NCBI RefSeq assembly: GCF_003122385.1
Contig: NZ_CP029255.1
Coordinates: forward strand, 2,480,001 to 2,544,000
Direction of reading: 5' to 3'
DNA from: Flavobacterium crocinum
Lineage (GTDB): Bacteria; Bacteroidota; Bacteroidia; Flavobacteriales; Flavobacteriaceae
DNA: 64,000 nt
Part shown: piece by piece, positions 63,677-64,000 of the stretch
Layout: every line of letters begins with the position of its first letter
Position numbering within the stretch: the stretch's first letter is position 1
The notes under the pieces: generated by a model
Databases searched by the model: none
The model's input: only the letters and a program-made list of their open reading frames with translations
Told to the model about the DNA's origin: nothing
Program-made: the position numbers and the translations under genes

Positions 63677-63728
63677 CAGTTCTGCTTCACAATCCAGTAA
63701 GATATTGCCAGAGAGATTACTGTATCAT

Positions 63729-64000
63729 CTACTCCGGCCATTTTTTTTCACTGCTATCAGCACTTTGGTCAAATATATCTGAAGAGTTGACTTCCTTATC
63801 CAAAACGTCCTGTGTAGAATCATTATTTTCAAAGGGATCCGGCGTGTTCTTTAAGCTATTATGCAGTTCCAGCAAATCGGCAGGTGATGCAGGGTCTTCT
63901 TGTGCATCGGATACGGCCGTAAGAAAACGGAAAGCAAAATCAATAGGCTTTTCCTTATCCATTTCAAAAAAGTGCACAATGTACTGGTTCTTCTCCAGAT
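63729..64000 (-). CDS. Hypothetical protein (partial, 5' end cut off)
   Basis: The frame stays open to the right edge. A GTG at 63977 exists, but residues LEKNQYIVHFFEMDK continue the reading frame upstream, so the true start is probably outside the window. The C-terminus is acidic and low in complexity (FENNDSTQDVLDKEVNSSDIFDQSADSSEKK), probably disordered. It converges on xseB. Not recognised. Confidence 0.6.
   Translation of the reverse strand, partial: LEKNQYIVHFFEMDKEKPIDFAFRFLTAVSDAQEDPASPADLLELHNSLKNTPDPFENNDSTQDVLDKEVNSSDIFDQSADSSEKKWPE

Overview
The window most likely comes from a Flavobacterium-like member of the Bacteroidota. The DNA is AT-rich, most genes lack Shine-Dalgarno sequences, several intergenic regions carry TAnnTTTG-type -7 boxes, and the PcfJ/PcfK, RadC and SSB genes are of the kind found on Bacteroidota conjugative elements. 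No rRNA gene, complete tRNA gene, CRISPR array or integrase gene is visible.

Layout. (1) 1-16.5 kb is a metabolic and regulatory cluster. It holds three short-chain dehydrogenases, two MDR-type NADP-dependent oxidoreductases, two alpha/beta-hydrolases, an enoyl-CoA hydratase-like protein, an AhpD-like protein and two secreted royal-jelly/yellow-type beta-propellers. These are interleaved with five AraC-family regulators, four of them close paralogues, one of which is frameshifted. A 28-bp sequence is repeated exactly about 80 bp upstream of two SDR genes, with a diverged copy upstream of a third operon. (2) 16.8-36.2 kb is a defence island. It holds two IS3-family insertion sequences, a SIR2 protein, three small genes of unknown function, a sigma factor/small protein/ImmA-IrrE protease operon with its own operators, a short type II CBASS operon (NUDIX effector, CD-NTase, E2) and a RADAR operon (RdrB adenosine deaminase, RdrA ATPase). 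Two genes for unknown membrane proteins follow. Copies of a short GCCACGATTCTGCCACGAAACT-like repeat, three of them 50-60 bp from a TTCGAAC box, lie at the module boundaries and look like old recombination sites. (3) 36.5-52.4 kb holds a five-gene operon (MBL-fold protein, trypsin-like protease, small protein, zinc-hook SMC/Rad50-like ATPase, HExxH peptidase), a 1297-residue nuclease-STAND NTPase, and a four-gene operon (HNH protein, uracil-DNA-glycosylase-fold protein, UPF0489 protein, HEPN-motif protein). (4) 52.8-64 kb looks like mobile-element backbone with repair genes: SRAP/YedK, DnaE-type polymerase, DinB, RadC-like JAB protein, PcfJ, PcfK, SSB, then XseA and XseB on the other strand.

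How the parts may work together. Region 1 appears to be a locally controlled redox and detoxification set. Regions 2-3 appear to be stacked anti-phage systems carried on a mobile element, and region 4 supplies the DNA-maintenance functions of that element. The strongest candidates for undescribed biology are the HNH-UDG-UPF0489-HEPN operon, the MBL-protease-ATPase operon, the sigma/ImmA module and the repeat-delimited modular structure of the island. All functions are read from motifs by eye; no database search was run.
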